The notes beneath the pieces were generated by a model. It worked only from the letters and a program-made list of their open reading frames with translations, made no database searches and had not been told where the DNA came from. The translations under genes and the position numbers were made by a program. Shown here in pieces: positions 1-9,200 of a stretch of 64,000 nucleotides of DNA. Source of the stretch: Caenimonas sedimenti (GTDB lineage: Bacteria > Pseudomonadota > Gammaproteobacteria > Burkholderiales > Burkholderiaceae_C); contig NZ_VOBQ01000002.1 of NCBI RefSeq assembly GCF_007833165.1, forward strand, positions 186,001 through 250,000, read 5' to 3'. Every line of letters starts with the position of its first letter. The first letter of the stretch is position 1.

Positions 1-97
1 CGCCTGCCCCTTGATGCACGTCTTCATGCACCGCGGCCACGGCGGGCATGGCTCGCATGGGGCGCGCAGTCTAAGCGCCGACGGAGGTCCGAAATGA
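1..97 (+). CDS. DUF2933 domain protein, C-terminal fragment
   Basis: An open frame runs in from the left edge (reading frame 2) and ends at a TGA at 95-97. The visible tail has CPLMHVFMHRGHGGHG followed by more His/Gly. This is the typical C-terminus of small DUF2933 membrane proteins, which are common in copper and heavy-metal resistance islands. The stop overlaps the next start as ATGA, so the two genes are translationally coupled. The N-terminus lies outside the window. The function is unknown; the family context suggests metal handling at the inner membrane. Confidence 0.65.
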   Translation, partial: ACPLMHVFMHRGHGGHGSHGARSLSADGGPK

Positions 98-387
98 CCG
101 ACGACCGCAGCTCGCTCAAGGCCGCGGAATTGTTGTCGCTCGCAGGGCTGGCGGCGGCGGGCGCGGGGGGAGCCCTTTTGCTTCAACAGTGGCTCGGGCC
201 ATACGCGGTCGCGATCTTCGCCGTCGGCCTCGCGGTCCATGCGGCGGGCATGTGGAGCAAGCACCGCATCGAGGCGCGGGTGCAGGTTCGAACCGCGCCG
301 TGGGAGCCGATCCTCTACGGCCTCTGCTGGTTCGCCCTGGTCGCGCTCGCCGCATGCTTGCTCGTCCCCGGCTTCGCGCCACGATAG
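94..387 (+). CDS. Small membrane protein, 97 aa, copper-island operon
   Basis: I do not recognise a named family. The protein has three hydrophobic stretches (about residues 12-32, 35-50 and 70-92), so it is probably an integral membrane protein. Its ATG overlaps the preceding stop and has GGAGG a few bases upstream, which fixes the start. It is the second visible gene in a chain with the DUF2933 fragment, an HMA protein, another membrane protein and a permease. The position suggests a role in metal tolerance, but nothing in the sequence shows a metal site. Confidence 0.6.
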   Translation: MTDDRSSLKAAELLSLAGLAAAGAGGALLLQQWLGPYAVAIFAVGLAVHAAGMWSKHRIEARVQVRTAPWEPILYGLCWFALVALAACLLVPGFAPR

Positions 388-397
388 GAGAAATGAT

Positions 398-628
398 ATG
401 CAAACGCTGAGTTTCGACGTTGGAGGCATGACCTGCGGCGGATGCCGCGTCAAGGTGGAGCACCGGCTAGGCCAGCTTGCTGGCGTGAGCCAGGCGATGG
501 TCGATTTGCAACCTGGACTCGCGACGGTCGTTATCGATCCGGCGCTCGCCAGCCCAGCGCAGGTAATATCCGCGATCAACGAAGCCCGATTCTCGGCCAC
601 CGCCAGGACCACCGGGGCGGACGCATGA
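398..628 (+). CDS. Heavy-metal-associated (HMA) domain protein
   Basis: A 76-residue single-domain protein with the metal-binding loop GMTCGGC (Cys13 and Cys16) and the short beta-alpha-beta-beta-alpha-beta length of CopZ/MerP-type metallochaperones. Members bind Cu(I) or another soft metal and hand it to a transporter. An ATG at 393 stops at once, so 398 is the start; GGAG lies just upstream. The gene follows the small membrane protein by 10 bp and overlaps the next gene as ATGA. A second chaperone of the same family is encoded at 5606. The two sequences differ, so they may serve different partners or metals. Confidence 0.85.
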   Translation: MQTLSFDVGGMTCGGCRVKVEHRLGQLAGVSQAMVDLQPGLATVVIDPALASPAQVISAINEARFSATARTTGADA

Positions 629-1110
629 CCCGCCTGTCCGGCAAGGTGTTCGCCGTCTGCGGGTTGTGGATGGTCCTGCTGGGCGTCTATTTCATTCTCC
701 TGCGCCCCGCTTTGCTGCCGGAGGATCCGCGCTTCATGGGCACCTCGCTCGAGGCGCTGCGCGTGGCCGCTCCTGGGCTCGAGCGTTGGCTGGGCCACGT
801 CTTCAACGTGATGGGCGGATTCATGGTCGCGGCCGGCGCGCTCACCGCGCTTGTCGCTTGGCGGTTCCTGGCGTCGCGGGCGCCGGGCGCGCTGCTCGCG
901 ATGGTCGTCGCCGGCGCGTTCAGCGTCGGCCTCATGAGCGCGACCAACTTCATGCTGCATTCCGACTTCCGCTGGCTGCTGCTGGTCCCGGCGTTGCTAT
1001 GGGCGGCGGGGCTCGCGTGCTACCTGCGGGAGGCGCGCTCCGGCGACGCGGGTGTCACGAGGCGCGACCGCGCCGCGAGCCCGGCCTCGGAGACCCCCAA
1101 GCGAGCGTAG
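625..1110 (+). CDS. Hypothetical four-helix membrane protein, 161 aa
   Basis: The start overlaps the HMA protein stop (ATGA at 625-628). The sequence shows four hydrophobic segments (about residues 7-27, 58-80, 86-108 and 113-132) and a charged Arg-rich tail. I recognise no catalytic or metal motif. It is co-transcribed with the HMA protein and the following permease, judging by overlap and a 2-bp spacing. A membrane role in the metal-responsive operon is inferred from context only. Confidence 0.6.
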   Translation: MTRLSGKVFAVCGLWMVLLGVYFILLRPALLPEDPRFMGTSLEALRVAAPGLERWLGHVFNVMGGFMVAAGALTALVAWRFLASRAPGALLAMVVAGAFSVGLMSATNFMLHSDFRWLLLVPALLWAAGLACYLREARSGDAGVTRRDRAASPASETPKRA

Positions 1111-1112
1111 CC

Positions 1113-2471
1113 TTGAGCGCGAATCCCGGCCAGAGCGGGGCTGCGCCGCCAGGCGCGGAGCTGATTCGCTCGATCGGGCCATTTCAGCTGACGCTGTATG
1201 GGCTCGGCAGCATGCTGGGGTCGGGCATCTACGGACTGATAGGCCAAGCGGCGGGGCAGGTGGGGAACGCCGTGTGGGCGTCGTTCCTCGTCGCCATGGT
1301 CGCGGCGCTGCTGACCGCGCTGTCATACGCTTCGCTCGGCTCGCGCTACCCCCGCGCGGGCGGAGCCGCGTTCGTGACGCAGAAGGCCTACGGCATGCCT
1401 CTCCTGAGCTTCGTCGTGGGCTTGGCGGTGGTTTGCTCCGGCTTGGCGTCGGTGGCCACGCAGTCGCAGGTGTTCGCGCGAAACCTCGCCGTCCTGGTTG
1501 GCTCCCCGGCCTTTCCCGTGTGGGCGACAGGCGCCGGCTTCCTTCTCGTGATGGCCGCCCTCGTCCTGCGCGGGATCAGGGAATCGATGTGGGTGAACGT
1601 CGCCTTCACCTTGGTCGAGGCCGCCGGCCTCCTCCTCGTCATCGCCGTGGGCATCCCTTACTGGGGCTCGGTGGACCTGCTGGCGATGCCGGAGGCGCCT
1701 GGCGGCGGCGACTCCACCGCGATGCTGCTGGTGATGCACGGAGCGGTGCTGACGTTCTTCGCGTTCATCGGGTTCGAGGACACCCTGAACGTCGCCGAGG
1801 AGTGCCGCGACCCGCAGCGCACGATCCCCATCGCGCTCGTGACAGCGATGGCCATCGGCGCGCTGATCTACGTGGCCGTCGCCGTGACGGCCGTGTCCGT
1901 GGTGCCGTGGCTGGAGCTGTCGATGGCCCCCGGTCCCCTGACGGAGGTCGTCGCGCGCGCGGCGCCGGCCATATCGCCTTGGGTCTTCACGCTGGTGACC
2001 TTGTTCGCCGTCGCCAACACTGCGCTGGTCAACTACATCACGAGTTCGCGCCTGGTCTACGGCATGGCGCGCCAGGGGCTGTTGCCGCCCGCGCTCGGGC
2101 ATGTGCATCCCCGGACGCGCACGCCGCGCTGGGCCGCGCTCGCGCTGTTGGCTATCCTGCTCCCGCTCGGCTTGTTCGGCAGCGTTGCGAATCTGGCCTC
2201 AGCGTCGGTGCTGCTGCTCCTTGTCGTGTTCGCCGTCGTGAACGGCGCGCTGTTCGTCCTCAAGGGGCGCGAGGGCGAGCCAAAGGGCCGTTTCGAGATA
2301 CCGCGCTGGGTGCCGGCCGCCGGGACCGCCATATGCCTTCTGCTCGTTGGCATCCGGGTGTCCAGCAGCGATTGGCAGGCTCCTGCCTTGGCGGGAGGGC
2401 TTCTGGTCGGAATTTTGGCGCTGTATGCCCTGCTGCGTCCCTCGGGGGCGTCTGGGCTGGTTGAAGCGTAA
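1113..2471 (+). CDS. APC-family amino acid permease
   Basis: About 452 aa, an inner-membrane transporter of the amino acid-polyamine-organocation superfamily with about 12 hydrophobic segments. The N-terminal helix has the family Gly-rich pattern (GLGSMLGSGIYG, about residues 30-41). The loop GFEDTLNVAEECRDPQRTIP is a strong APC signature. The start is a TTG at 1113, two bases after the preceding stop; the first in-frame ATG would cut into helix 1. The substrate cannot be read from sequence. An APC permease ending a metal-chaperone operon is common in mercury/copper islands, but its role there is unclear. Confidence 0.85.
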   Translation: MSANPGQSGAAPPGAELIRSIGPFQLTLYGLGSMLGSGIYGLIGQAAGQVGNAVWASFLVAMVAALLTALSYASLGSRYPRAGGAAFVTQKAYGMPLLSFVVGLAVVCSGLASVATQSQVFARNLAVLVGSPAFPVWATGAGFLLVMAALVLRGIRESMWVNVAFTLVEAAGLLLVIAVGIPYWGSVDLLAMPEAPGGGDSTAMLLVMHGAVLTFFAFIGFEDTLNVAEECRDPQRTIPIALVTAMAIGALIYVAVAVTAVSVVPWLELSMAPGPLTEVVARAAPAISPWVFTLVTLFAVANTALVNYITSSRLVYGMARQGLLPPALGHVHPRTRTPRWAALALLAILLPLGLFGSVANLASASVLLLLVVFAVVNGALFVLKGREGEPKGRFEIPRWVPAAGTAICLLLVGIRVSSSDWQAPALAGGLLVGILALYALLRPSGASGLVEA

Positions 2472-2517
2472 ATTGGCTGCACGCGTGAGCGGCTGGGGCG
2501 GGCGGAGCAGAACGTGC

Positions 2518-2991
2518 CTACGCGGCTCTGCGCGCCAGGGCGCTGGATGCCGTCGCCTTCTTGGCGCCGCCATGGACGGGCGCCTCGCGCCCCAGGTCTT
2601 CGAGGATCGGGCATTCGGGACGGTGGTCGCCCTGGCAGCAGTGGACCAGGTGCGACAGCGTCTTGCGCATGGACTGCATCTCCTCAAGCTTGCGATCGAG
2701 CTCGGCCAGGTGCGCGGCGGCGACTTTCTTCACGCTGCTGCTCGGGCGCCTGCGGTCTTGCCAAAGCTTCACCAGCTCGCTGATCTCCGGGATGGAGAAG
2801 CCCAAGTCGCGCGACCGCTTGATGAACCGCAGCGTGTGGACTTCCGGCTGCCCATACACCCGATAGCCCGACTCGGTGCGGTGGACCTTGGGCAGGAGTC
2901 CCAGAGACTCGTAGTGGCGAACCATCTTCGGCGTCACTCCCGCCTTCTCGGCGGCTTCTCCGATGTTCATTCCTTCGGCAATCGTCTTCAT
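2518..2991 (-). CDS. cueR: CueR-type MerR-family copper regulator
   Basis: A 157-residue MerR-family activator. The N-terminal winged helix ([25 protein letters not shown]) is followed by a dimerisation coiled coil. The C-terminal loop [16 protein letters not shown] has the Cys pair and CPI motif that bind Cu(I) in CueR. The ATG at 2991 overlaps the copA stop (ATGA), so regulator and pump are translationally coupled. An upstream in-frame extension lies within copA and was discarded. It probably acts on the dyad at 5484-5504. The Arg/Ala-rich C-terminal tail ([17 protein letters not shown]) is longer than in E. coli CueR. Confidence 0.9.
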   Translation of the reverse strand: MKTIAEGMNIGEAAEKAGVTPKMVRHYESLGLLPKVHRTESGYRVYGQPEVHTLRFIKRSRDLGFSIPEISELVKLWQDRRRPSSSVKKVAAAHLAELDRKLEEMQSMRKTLSHLVHCCQGDHRPECPILEDLGREAPVHGGAKKATASSALARRAA

Positions 2992-5438
2992 GAAGCCCTT
3001 CCTTTCCAGCGGCGCAGCGTCAAAGCGTTGGCGACCACGCTCACCGACGAGAACGCCATGGCGGCTCCGGCGAGCATGGGGTTGAGCATCCCGAACGCTG
3101 CGAGCGGGATGCCGACGATGTTGTAGACGAAAGCCCAAAACAGGCCTTGGCGGATCTTCGCGTAAGTCTTGCGCGAGATCTCGATGGCGTCGGCCACCAG
3201 TCGCGGGTCGCCGCGCATCAGGGTGACCCCGGCCGCGTGCATGGCGACCTCGGTGCCGGTGGACATCGAAAAGCCCACGTCGGCGGCGGCGAGAGCCGGC
3301 GCGTCGTTGATGCCGTCTCCGACCATGGCGACCGAGAGGCCCCCGGCTTTGAGCTCGCTCACCACCTGCGCCTTGTCGGCCGGCAGGACTTCGGCTCGGA
3401 TGTCCGTGATGCCCAGCTCCTGCGCGGCGACGCGGGCGGCGCCCTTGTTGTCGCCGGTGACCATGACGACCTTCACGCCTTGCTCCGCGAGGCTGCGAAC
3501 AGCTTCCTTGGCCGTGGCCTTGGCGGAGTCGCCGAACGCGAGAAGTCCCACCAGGCGCGCGGGGGCGCCGCCTTCAGCCAACCACGACACCGTGCGGCCT
3601 TCGTCTTCGAGCTCCTGAGCGCGCTTCGCCAACGGAGCGAGGTCGACGCCAAGCTCGTTCATCCAGCGGGTGCTGCCGAGGCTGAGCGTTTGGCCTTTCA
3701 CTTGGGCCGACATGCCGCGGCCCGCGACCGACTTCGCGTCCTGGACGGGAGCGACGCTCGCCAGGTTCTCCTTGGCGGCGTCCATCACGGCGCGGGCCAG
3801 CGGATGCTCGCTGCCGGACTGCACGCTCGCCGCGAGTCGCAGAAGGCCGGCGCTGTCGCCGTCGGCGGCTTCGAACGCCACCAGGCGCGGTTTGCCCTCG
3901 GTCAGGGTTCCAGTCTTGTCGAAGGCGACGACCTTCACGTTGTGGGCGACTTCCAGCGCCTCAGCGTCCTTGATCAAGATGCCGCGGCGGGCTGCGACTC
4001 CCGTGCCGGCCATGATGGCCGTCGGCGTGGCGAGTCCCAAGGCACAGGGACAGGCGATGACCAAGACGGCCACCGCGTTGAGAATCGCGCGCTCCCAATC
4101 TCCGGTCGAGAGGCCCCAAGCGAGAAGCGTGAGCAGAGCGATGCCGAGGACGACCGGGACGAAGACCTCGCTCACCTGGTCCACCAGGCGCTGGACCGGA
4201 GCCTTCTTGGTTTGGGCCGACTCCACCATGCGGGCGATTCGCGACAGGGTCGACTCCGCGCCGACCGCGGTGGCGCGGGCGGTGAAGAGGCCTTCGGCGT
4301 TGACTGATCCGCCAACGACCTTCGCGCCGGGCGACTTCGAGACCGGCAGGCTCTCGCCGGTGATGAGCGACTCGTCCACGTGAGTGGATCCTTCGAGGAT
4401 CTCGCCGTCCACGGGCACGCGTTCTCCTGGGCGCACCACCACGGTGTCGCCGACTTTGACCGCCGAGGCGGGCACGTCGACCTCAACGTCGCCGCGGCGC
4501 ACGCGGGCGGTGTCGGGGCGCAGCGCGTTCAGCGCCCGAATGGCTTCGGTGGTCTGGCGCTTGGCGCGGCCTTCGAGCCACTTGCCCAGGAGCACCAGGG
4601 TGATCACGACGGCTGACGCCTCGAAGTAGAGGTGCGCAGCCTCGCCGTGGCCTTCGTGGCCGATGCCTGCGATGAGGAGGTAGAGCGAGAGGCCGTATCC
4701 GGCCGACGTGCCCAGCGCGACCAAGAGGTCCATGTTGCCGGCGCGCGCCTTGACCGCCTTCCAGGCGGAGCGGTAGAAGCGGGCGCCCAGCCAGAATTGC
4801 ACGGGCGTCGCGAGCGCGAGCTGCCACCAGCCGGGAAGCGCCCAATCGGCTCCGAACAGCATGCCGAGCATGGGCAGCACGAGAGGAACGGAGAGCGCGG
4901 CGGCCACTGCGACCGGCCACCAATCTGGCCAACCCGTCTTCGCGGCTTCGGCGGAATCCGCGTCCGCCGCTTGGGGCAGCTTCGCTCCGTATCCGGCCTT
5001 CTCGATGGCGGCCACGAGTCGGGGCAGGACGTCGTCCGCGCGGCCGACGAACTTGACCTCGGCCTTCTCCGTGGCGAGGTTCACTTCCGCGAAGGTCACT
5101 TCCGGCAGCTTGCGCAGCGCCTTCTCGACGCGGGAGACGCAGGAGGCGCAGGTCATGCCTTCGATGGAGAGGCTGACTTGGTCCTCCCGCACCGAGTAGC
5201 CAGCCTTCTCGACCGCGCCGCGCAAGGTTGCGAGGTCCACATCCTTCGACGCCGAGACGCTGGCGCTCTCGGTGGCGAGGTTCACGTTGGCGCGCTCGAC
5301 GCCGGGGACTTTGGCGAGCGCCTTCTCGACCCGAGACACGCACGACGCGCAGGTCATGCCCTCGATGGGCAGCTCAATGCCCAGCTTCTCTAGGTTCATG
5401 GTCGCCAGGCTGGCGGGCAACGTCGTCGTGTTCTGCAT
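2988..5438 (-). CDS. copA: Cu(I)-exporting P1B-type ATPase
   Basis: An 816-residue inner-membrane pump that exports Cu(I) (or Ag(I)) at the cost of ATP. It has two N-terminal HMA domains with GMTCASC loops (Cys30/33 and Cys97/100). The transmembrane metal site is CPC in [12 protein letters not shown], the phosphorylation site is DKTGTLT, the TGES actuator motif appears as ITGES, and the hinge motif is [10 protein letters not shown]. Length and layout match full CopA. It is transcribed leftward from the promoter at about 5480-5515 and leads straight into cueR. The divergent HMA chaperone at 5606 is the likely copper donor. Confidence 0.95.
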   Translation of the reverse strand: MQNTTTLPASLATMNLEKLGIELPIEGMTCASCVSRVEKALAKVPGVERANVNLATESASVSASKDVDLATLRGAVEKAGYSVREDQVSLSIEGMTCASCVSRVEKALRKLPEVTFAEVNLATEKAEVKFVGRADDVLPRLVAAIEKAGYGAKLPQAADADSAEAAKTGWPDWWPVAVAAALSVPLVLPMLGMLFGADWALPGWWQLALATPVQFWLGARFYRSAWKAVKARAGNMDLLVALGTSAGYGLSLYLLIAGIGHEGHGEAAHLYFEASAVVITLVLLGKWLEGRAKRQTTEAIRALNALRPDTARVRRGDVEVDVPASAVKVGDTVVVRPGERVPVDGEILEGSTHVDESLITGESLPVSKSPGAKVVGGSVNAEGLFTARATAVGAESTLSRIARMVESAQTKKAPVQRLVDQVSEVFVPVVLGIALLTLLAWGLSTGDWERAILNAVAVLVIACPCALGLATPTAIMAGTGVAARRGILIKDAEALEVAHNVKVVAFDKTGTLTEGKPRLVAFEAADGDSAGLLRLAASVQSGSEHPLARAVMDAAKENLASVAPVQDAKSVAGRGMSAQVKGQTLSLGSTRWMNELGVDLAPLAKRAQELEDEGRTVSWLAEGGAPARLVGLLAFGDSAKATAKEAVRSLAEQGVKVVMVTGDNKGAARVAAQELGITDIRAEVLPADKAQVVSELKAGGLSVAMVGDGINDAPALAAADVGFSMSTGTEVAMHAAGVTLMRGDPRLVADAIEISRKTYAKIRQGLFWAFVYNIVGIPLAAFGMLNPMLAGAAMAFSSVSVVANALTLRRWKGRAS

Positions 5439-5483
5439 GGTTGGCTCCTAGCGCCCGAAAACCAGGCGATGGAGGAATGATCA

Positions 5484-5504
5484 ACCTTGCCATCATGACA
5501 AGGT
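5484..5504 (-). promoter_or_regulatory. CueR-type operator in the copA promoter
   Basis: A perfect 6-bp dyad, ACCTTG-N9-CAAGGT, lies 46 bp upstream of copA. Read on the minus strand it sits between a -35 (TTGACC, overlapping its left side) and a weak -10 (GATCAT) separated by 19 bp. That is the over-long spacing which MerR-family activators correct by twisting DNA. Dyad sequence and geometry match known CueR operators. The assignment is by inspection; the -10 matches consensus at four of six bases. Confidence 0.8.
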
Positions 5505-5542
5505 CAAGCCCCTTCTTCGAAAAGGTTTTTCGCGCAGCCCTG

Positions 5543-5573
5543 TTGACTCTGACACGGTGGCAACCTTGACGAT
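5543..5573 (+). promoter_or_regulatory. Candidate copper-responsive promoter of copZ
   Basis: A TTGACT -35 at 5543-5548 is followed by a 19-bp spacer and a poor -10 GACGAT at 5568-5573, again the MerR-type spacing. Inside lies a degraded operator-like pair, ACTCTG-N9-CAACCT, with the same half-site spacing as the copA operator. This would let CueR activate copZ separately. The half-sites are imperfect, so this is a candidate only. Confidence 0.45.
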
Positions 5574-5605
5574 GCAGTCCTTCATCCACTTCTCAAGGAC
5601 TCACC

Positions 5606-5800
5606 ATGATCGAACTTAACCTCCCCGACATGAGCTGCGGCCACTGCGCGAGCACTGTCGCCAAGACGGTCGCCTTCGTCGACCCGGCGGCCAAGGTCGA
5701 GGTGGACCTGCAAACCAAGCTGGTCAAGATCGAGTCGACCGAGGACCGCAAGGACTTCGCCGAGGCGCTGACCGACGCCGGCTACCCGCCGGCGCAGTGA
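5606..5800 (+). CDS. copZ: Copper chaperone, single HMA domain
   Basis: A 64-residue cytosolic metallochaperone with the loop MSCGHCAS (Cys11 and Cys14), the size and pattern of CopZ-like proteins. It would carry Cu(I) to the HMA domains of the divergently encoded CopA. The AAGGA upstream of the ATG supports the start. His between the Cys residues (CGHC) is seen in many proteobacterial CopZ proteins. Its promoter candidate with 19-bp spacing lies 33 bp upstream. It is distinct from the HMA protein at 398. Confidence 0.9.
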   Translation: MIELNLPDMSCGHCASTVAKTVAFVDPAAKVEVDLQTKLVKIESTEDRKDFAEALTDAGYPPAQ

Positions 5801-5814
5801 CGCGGGCCGTGGCG

Positions 5815-6159
5815 ATGGACCTGAGATATTTGCCGCCCCTCCCAATGGGGCTGATAAACAGTTGCGCTGCGCGATCTGGCCGAGCGCGTTGGACGTCCCG
5901 CCGTGGCCCTCCCGCGCCGGCTGCCGCGCCGACCAGCGCCTCCGTTCTCGCCTCGGTGTGTGCCGCGGCGCTGATCAACTCTATGGAGTGGGGCCAGGGC
6001 GACGTGCGTTTCCTCGTCGCCATCAGTCTAGGCAGTCTGGTGGCCACCTCTGCTCTGGCGATCGGATGGACGAACGAGCCCGAGCAGCTGGCCCGATGGG
6101 CCGCGAAGGCCCTGGTCGCCGCTGTCACATCGACGCTCCCAGCGCTCGTCGCGCCTTGA
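5815..6159 (+). CDS. Hypothetical protein, possible remnant
   Basis: An open frame of about 114 aa (ATG at 5815; a GTG at 5797 overlapping copZ is also possible). Codon third positions are GC-rich across the second half, which argues that at least that part is or was coding. The C-terminal half (about residues 45-114) has two hydrophobic stretches (SVLASVCAAALINS and FLVAISLGSLVATSALAIGW). The first 40 residues are Pro/Arg/Ala-rich and look less protein-like. It may be the tail of a membrane protein fused to unrelated sequence at an island junction. I recognise no family. Confidence 0.35.
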   Translation: MDLRYLPPLPMGLINSCAARSGRARWTSRRGPPAPAAAPTSASVLASVCAAALINSMEWGQGDVRFLVAISLGSLVATSALAIGWTNEPEQLARWAAKALVAAVTSTLPALVAP

Positions 6160-6227
6160 CACGCCCGAGCCAGATCGATACGCATAGTCGAGCCGCGCAA
6201 CGGCAGCGTTGGCTGACTAACGCTAAT

Positions 6228-6242
6228 AGTGCGTTTTCGCTA
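6228..6242 (+). repeat. Short repeat flanking the helicase gene, left copy
   Basis: AGTGCGTTTTCGCTA, matching the right copy at 9774-9790 (AGTGCGGCTTTTCGCTA) apart from a 2-base GC insertion in the right copy. The copies are direct repeats and lie just outside the two ends of the helicase gene. Near them GGCTGACTA (6211-6219) recurs in inverted form as TAGTCAGCC after the right copy. They could mark the ends of a moved module. The repeat is short, so chance is not excluded. Confidence 0.4.
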
Positions 6243-6280
6243 CTTGGCCACGCGACTGCGTGACTCGCTGAAGCCGCAAG

Positions 6281-9200
6281 TCATCCGCAGTAGACCTTGA
6301 GAGGCACTTGGTAAGTCTCAGAAAGGAACCTCTCGGTCACACCCAGCAGTGCAAGCTGATGCTCCGCCGCGCCTAGCTTTGACAGGCCGGGCTGGACGAT
6401 GTAGACCCGCAGGGCGACCGCGCATACGCGACTGAGGTCGCGGATTTCTGCGAGGCGGTCCTTTGAACCAACCTCAAAGCGAGTAGGCCTTCCATTCTCG
6501 ATACGGTCAGCCTCCCGCTTCAAGAGATGCGCAAAGAGATCAGTACGTCGGTTCTTGTTGTGAAGCCACATGACACTGCGTTGGGCCTGCCCGCAGACGA
6601 CGTACATGTCGTCGATGCGTGCCCCAGGCGTGTCTCCGCCAGAGTACTTGCAATGATAAAGATCCACCGTGATCAGGCGCGGCTCGTTCGGGCTATCCAG
6701 ACTTATGCCGACGATGTCCGCGGCCTCACCGGCACCGTCGTCGTCCAGCAGAATTTCGTGCCGATTCTCTGCCCTGATTTGCTCGATGGTCCGGAACTGC
6801 ACGGAGTCCGTGCGGCGCTCCTCTCGCTGCGACTCTTTAGTGATGTCGATGCCTGTCCAGTCAAGCTGCTCCAAACGGTCGCGCGAAAACAGCTGCGCGG
6901 AGGTGCGCAGCTCGACATGGGTGTTCCCCTCTAGCTTGGAGCCGTCGGCGAACCAGATCGTGGGTGGGTTCTCGGTGAGGTAGGCGCACAGATCCGAGGT
7001 CGCACCGCGCCGAATTGTCGCGGTGGTGGCGCCTACATAGACAAACTCAAAGTCCAATGCGTCACCGCGGCTCACGAAGTTGAGCTGGAGTTGAACCTCT
7101 CCCCTCTCGCTGAATACTCGCACAACCAGCGGACCAGTCGCGCTGTAGTCTCGGAGTTCGATACTGACGTTGGTGAGGTGCTCCTCTGTTGTTTGCGAGA
7201 ACGAGATTTTGGTCGCGGACTCGACCAATTCGAGCAGTTCCACCGGCCAGTCCACGGCCACTGGAACCACCGCTGGCCGGGCGTTGACTAGCCGGGGTAT
7301 CAGGGTGCCCTTCAAGACCTCCTCGGGGTCAATATTCTGGTCAATGAGCTTGGCGCCAACTCGCTTGCACCAGGAGGCGTACTCGTTCACCTTCAGGCGC
7401 AAGGTGGCCCAGACCCGCCCCTTCTTGCCTGCACCAATCGAAGCCGGACCACCGTTTTCAAAGCCGAAGCCAGCGAGGACGGCCTTTGTCGTCGTTGCCA
7501 ACGTGGTGTCCGACAGGCGCGCGCCTACGTCGGGCCCCATGCGACCCGTGTACCGGATTTGGCGCCCGAATTGCTCATCCAAGCCGACGTTCATCAGCAT
7601 CAGTCGGTTGATGCCGGCGAAGGCGCGGAAAACTTCGGGCGCTTGGATCAGCTCGACATCAGAGCCGCACAGGGCCCGTGCAAACGGGGAGTACATGCCC
7701 GTGTTTGTCGATCCGTGGATAAAGAGTAGCGACTGTTCCTTGTCCCAGATAGCGATGCAAAGCTCCCAGACCATTCCTTCGACCGCCGGGACATCGGTCC
7801 AAGGCACGCCCTGCCTCCTAGCGGCGATGATGATCAGCATCCGCTCCTTCTCGTTGAGGATGCGATAGATCTCCTCTCCTTCAGCAAGACCAGGAAAGGC
7901 GAGCTTGTACTCTGAAGGCTTCCATTGGCCACAGTGCGTGCGATAGGCCACCATGCTCGCGGCAGGTCTGATTTCGTTCACCGGGATTTCGTCGATCTGG
8001 CTGTCGAAGCCCTTCATGAACCGTTGAGCCTCCAGCTCCTGTCCTATAGCGCCTTCGCTCAAGGCCGGCAGAAGCAGGTTCCAATCTGGATCCTGTGTGT
8101 AGAGCGTTCGGAGTTCCTCACGTAGGTTGACGTCAGCGATGTTGGCGATGAAGACCGGATCGCCCAGGTCGGCCCTCGACCTTGTGAAGCGGCCCGCCAG
8201 TTGCAAAGTGACGGCCAGGCTCTTGCGCAAATCGTGGAATGCCGCGATCTTCAGCTCTGGCATGTCAAAGCCCTCGCCCAGCATGTCCACACAAACCACG
8301 ATGCGCGACTGGCGTTGGTCCAACTGACTGCGCGCTGCCTTGGCGTCAGCCTTCTTCATGCCGCTGTGAAGCATGACCGGATTGAACTGGCCAAGCTCCT
8401 CGTAGATCGCAAGCACCTGGGCAGCCCGCATTTGCGTCGACACTCTGGCCATGGCGACGTGCAGACCGCTAGCGTCCGCCTTGAGTTCTTCAATGACCTT
8501 CGCCGCAATATCGCGGTCAGCCCGAGCGCTATTGAACGCGTAGACCGAACTAAACCTGATTTCTTTAAAATAGCCCTCGCGTTGGGCCTGCCTCATCGGA
8601 TAGACGTAGACGATTTCTCCATCAAGGGGGACGCCATCTTCGCGGAAAGGCGTCGCGGTGAACTGCAACACGTAGCGACTCTGCGCCTTGAAAACCGACT
8701 TGAACGCATGCCAGGTCGGCGCTTCAGCGTGGTGAGCCTCGTCAATGAACAGGTGCGTGCACAGCTCGGCCATCCTGGCCTGCACCTCATCGCTGCACTT
8801 CCCTGCTAAGGCGCTAGTCGTCACCACAACGTTGCAGCGCCGGAACAGCTCGTCGACCTCATCGGCGGTAACGGGCCGCTTTTCGAGGACGCCGACAATG
8901 GGACGCAGCACACCGGCGGCGAGTAGCACTGAGTTCGGGTCCTTCAGGATGCCCAAGGTGAAGAATTTCAGTGCGACTTGGGTTCTCAGTGCATCCGTCG
9001 GCACGATCACCATAATTCGCGTGCAGCGCGCGGAAATCATCGTGGCCAACATCGTCTCCGTCTTGCCCGTTCCGGTCGGCATAACCACCGTCGCGACGTC
9101 GCTCTTGGTGGACCAATGGGCGTGGATCGCGTGCAAGGCGCCGAGTTGCGGGCGGCGCAAGCCCACTTCGCCTTCTCGAAGTTGCTCCTCGCCCACGAAG

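Noticed and set aside
2992..3138. Longer N-terminus for CueR
   Set aside because: It is antisense-free but lies wholly within copA in another frame and has Arg-rich non-family sequence; the ATGA overlap start fits CueR length.
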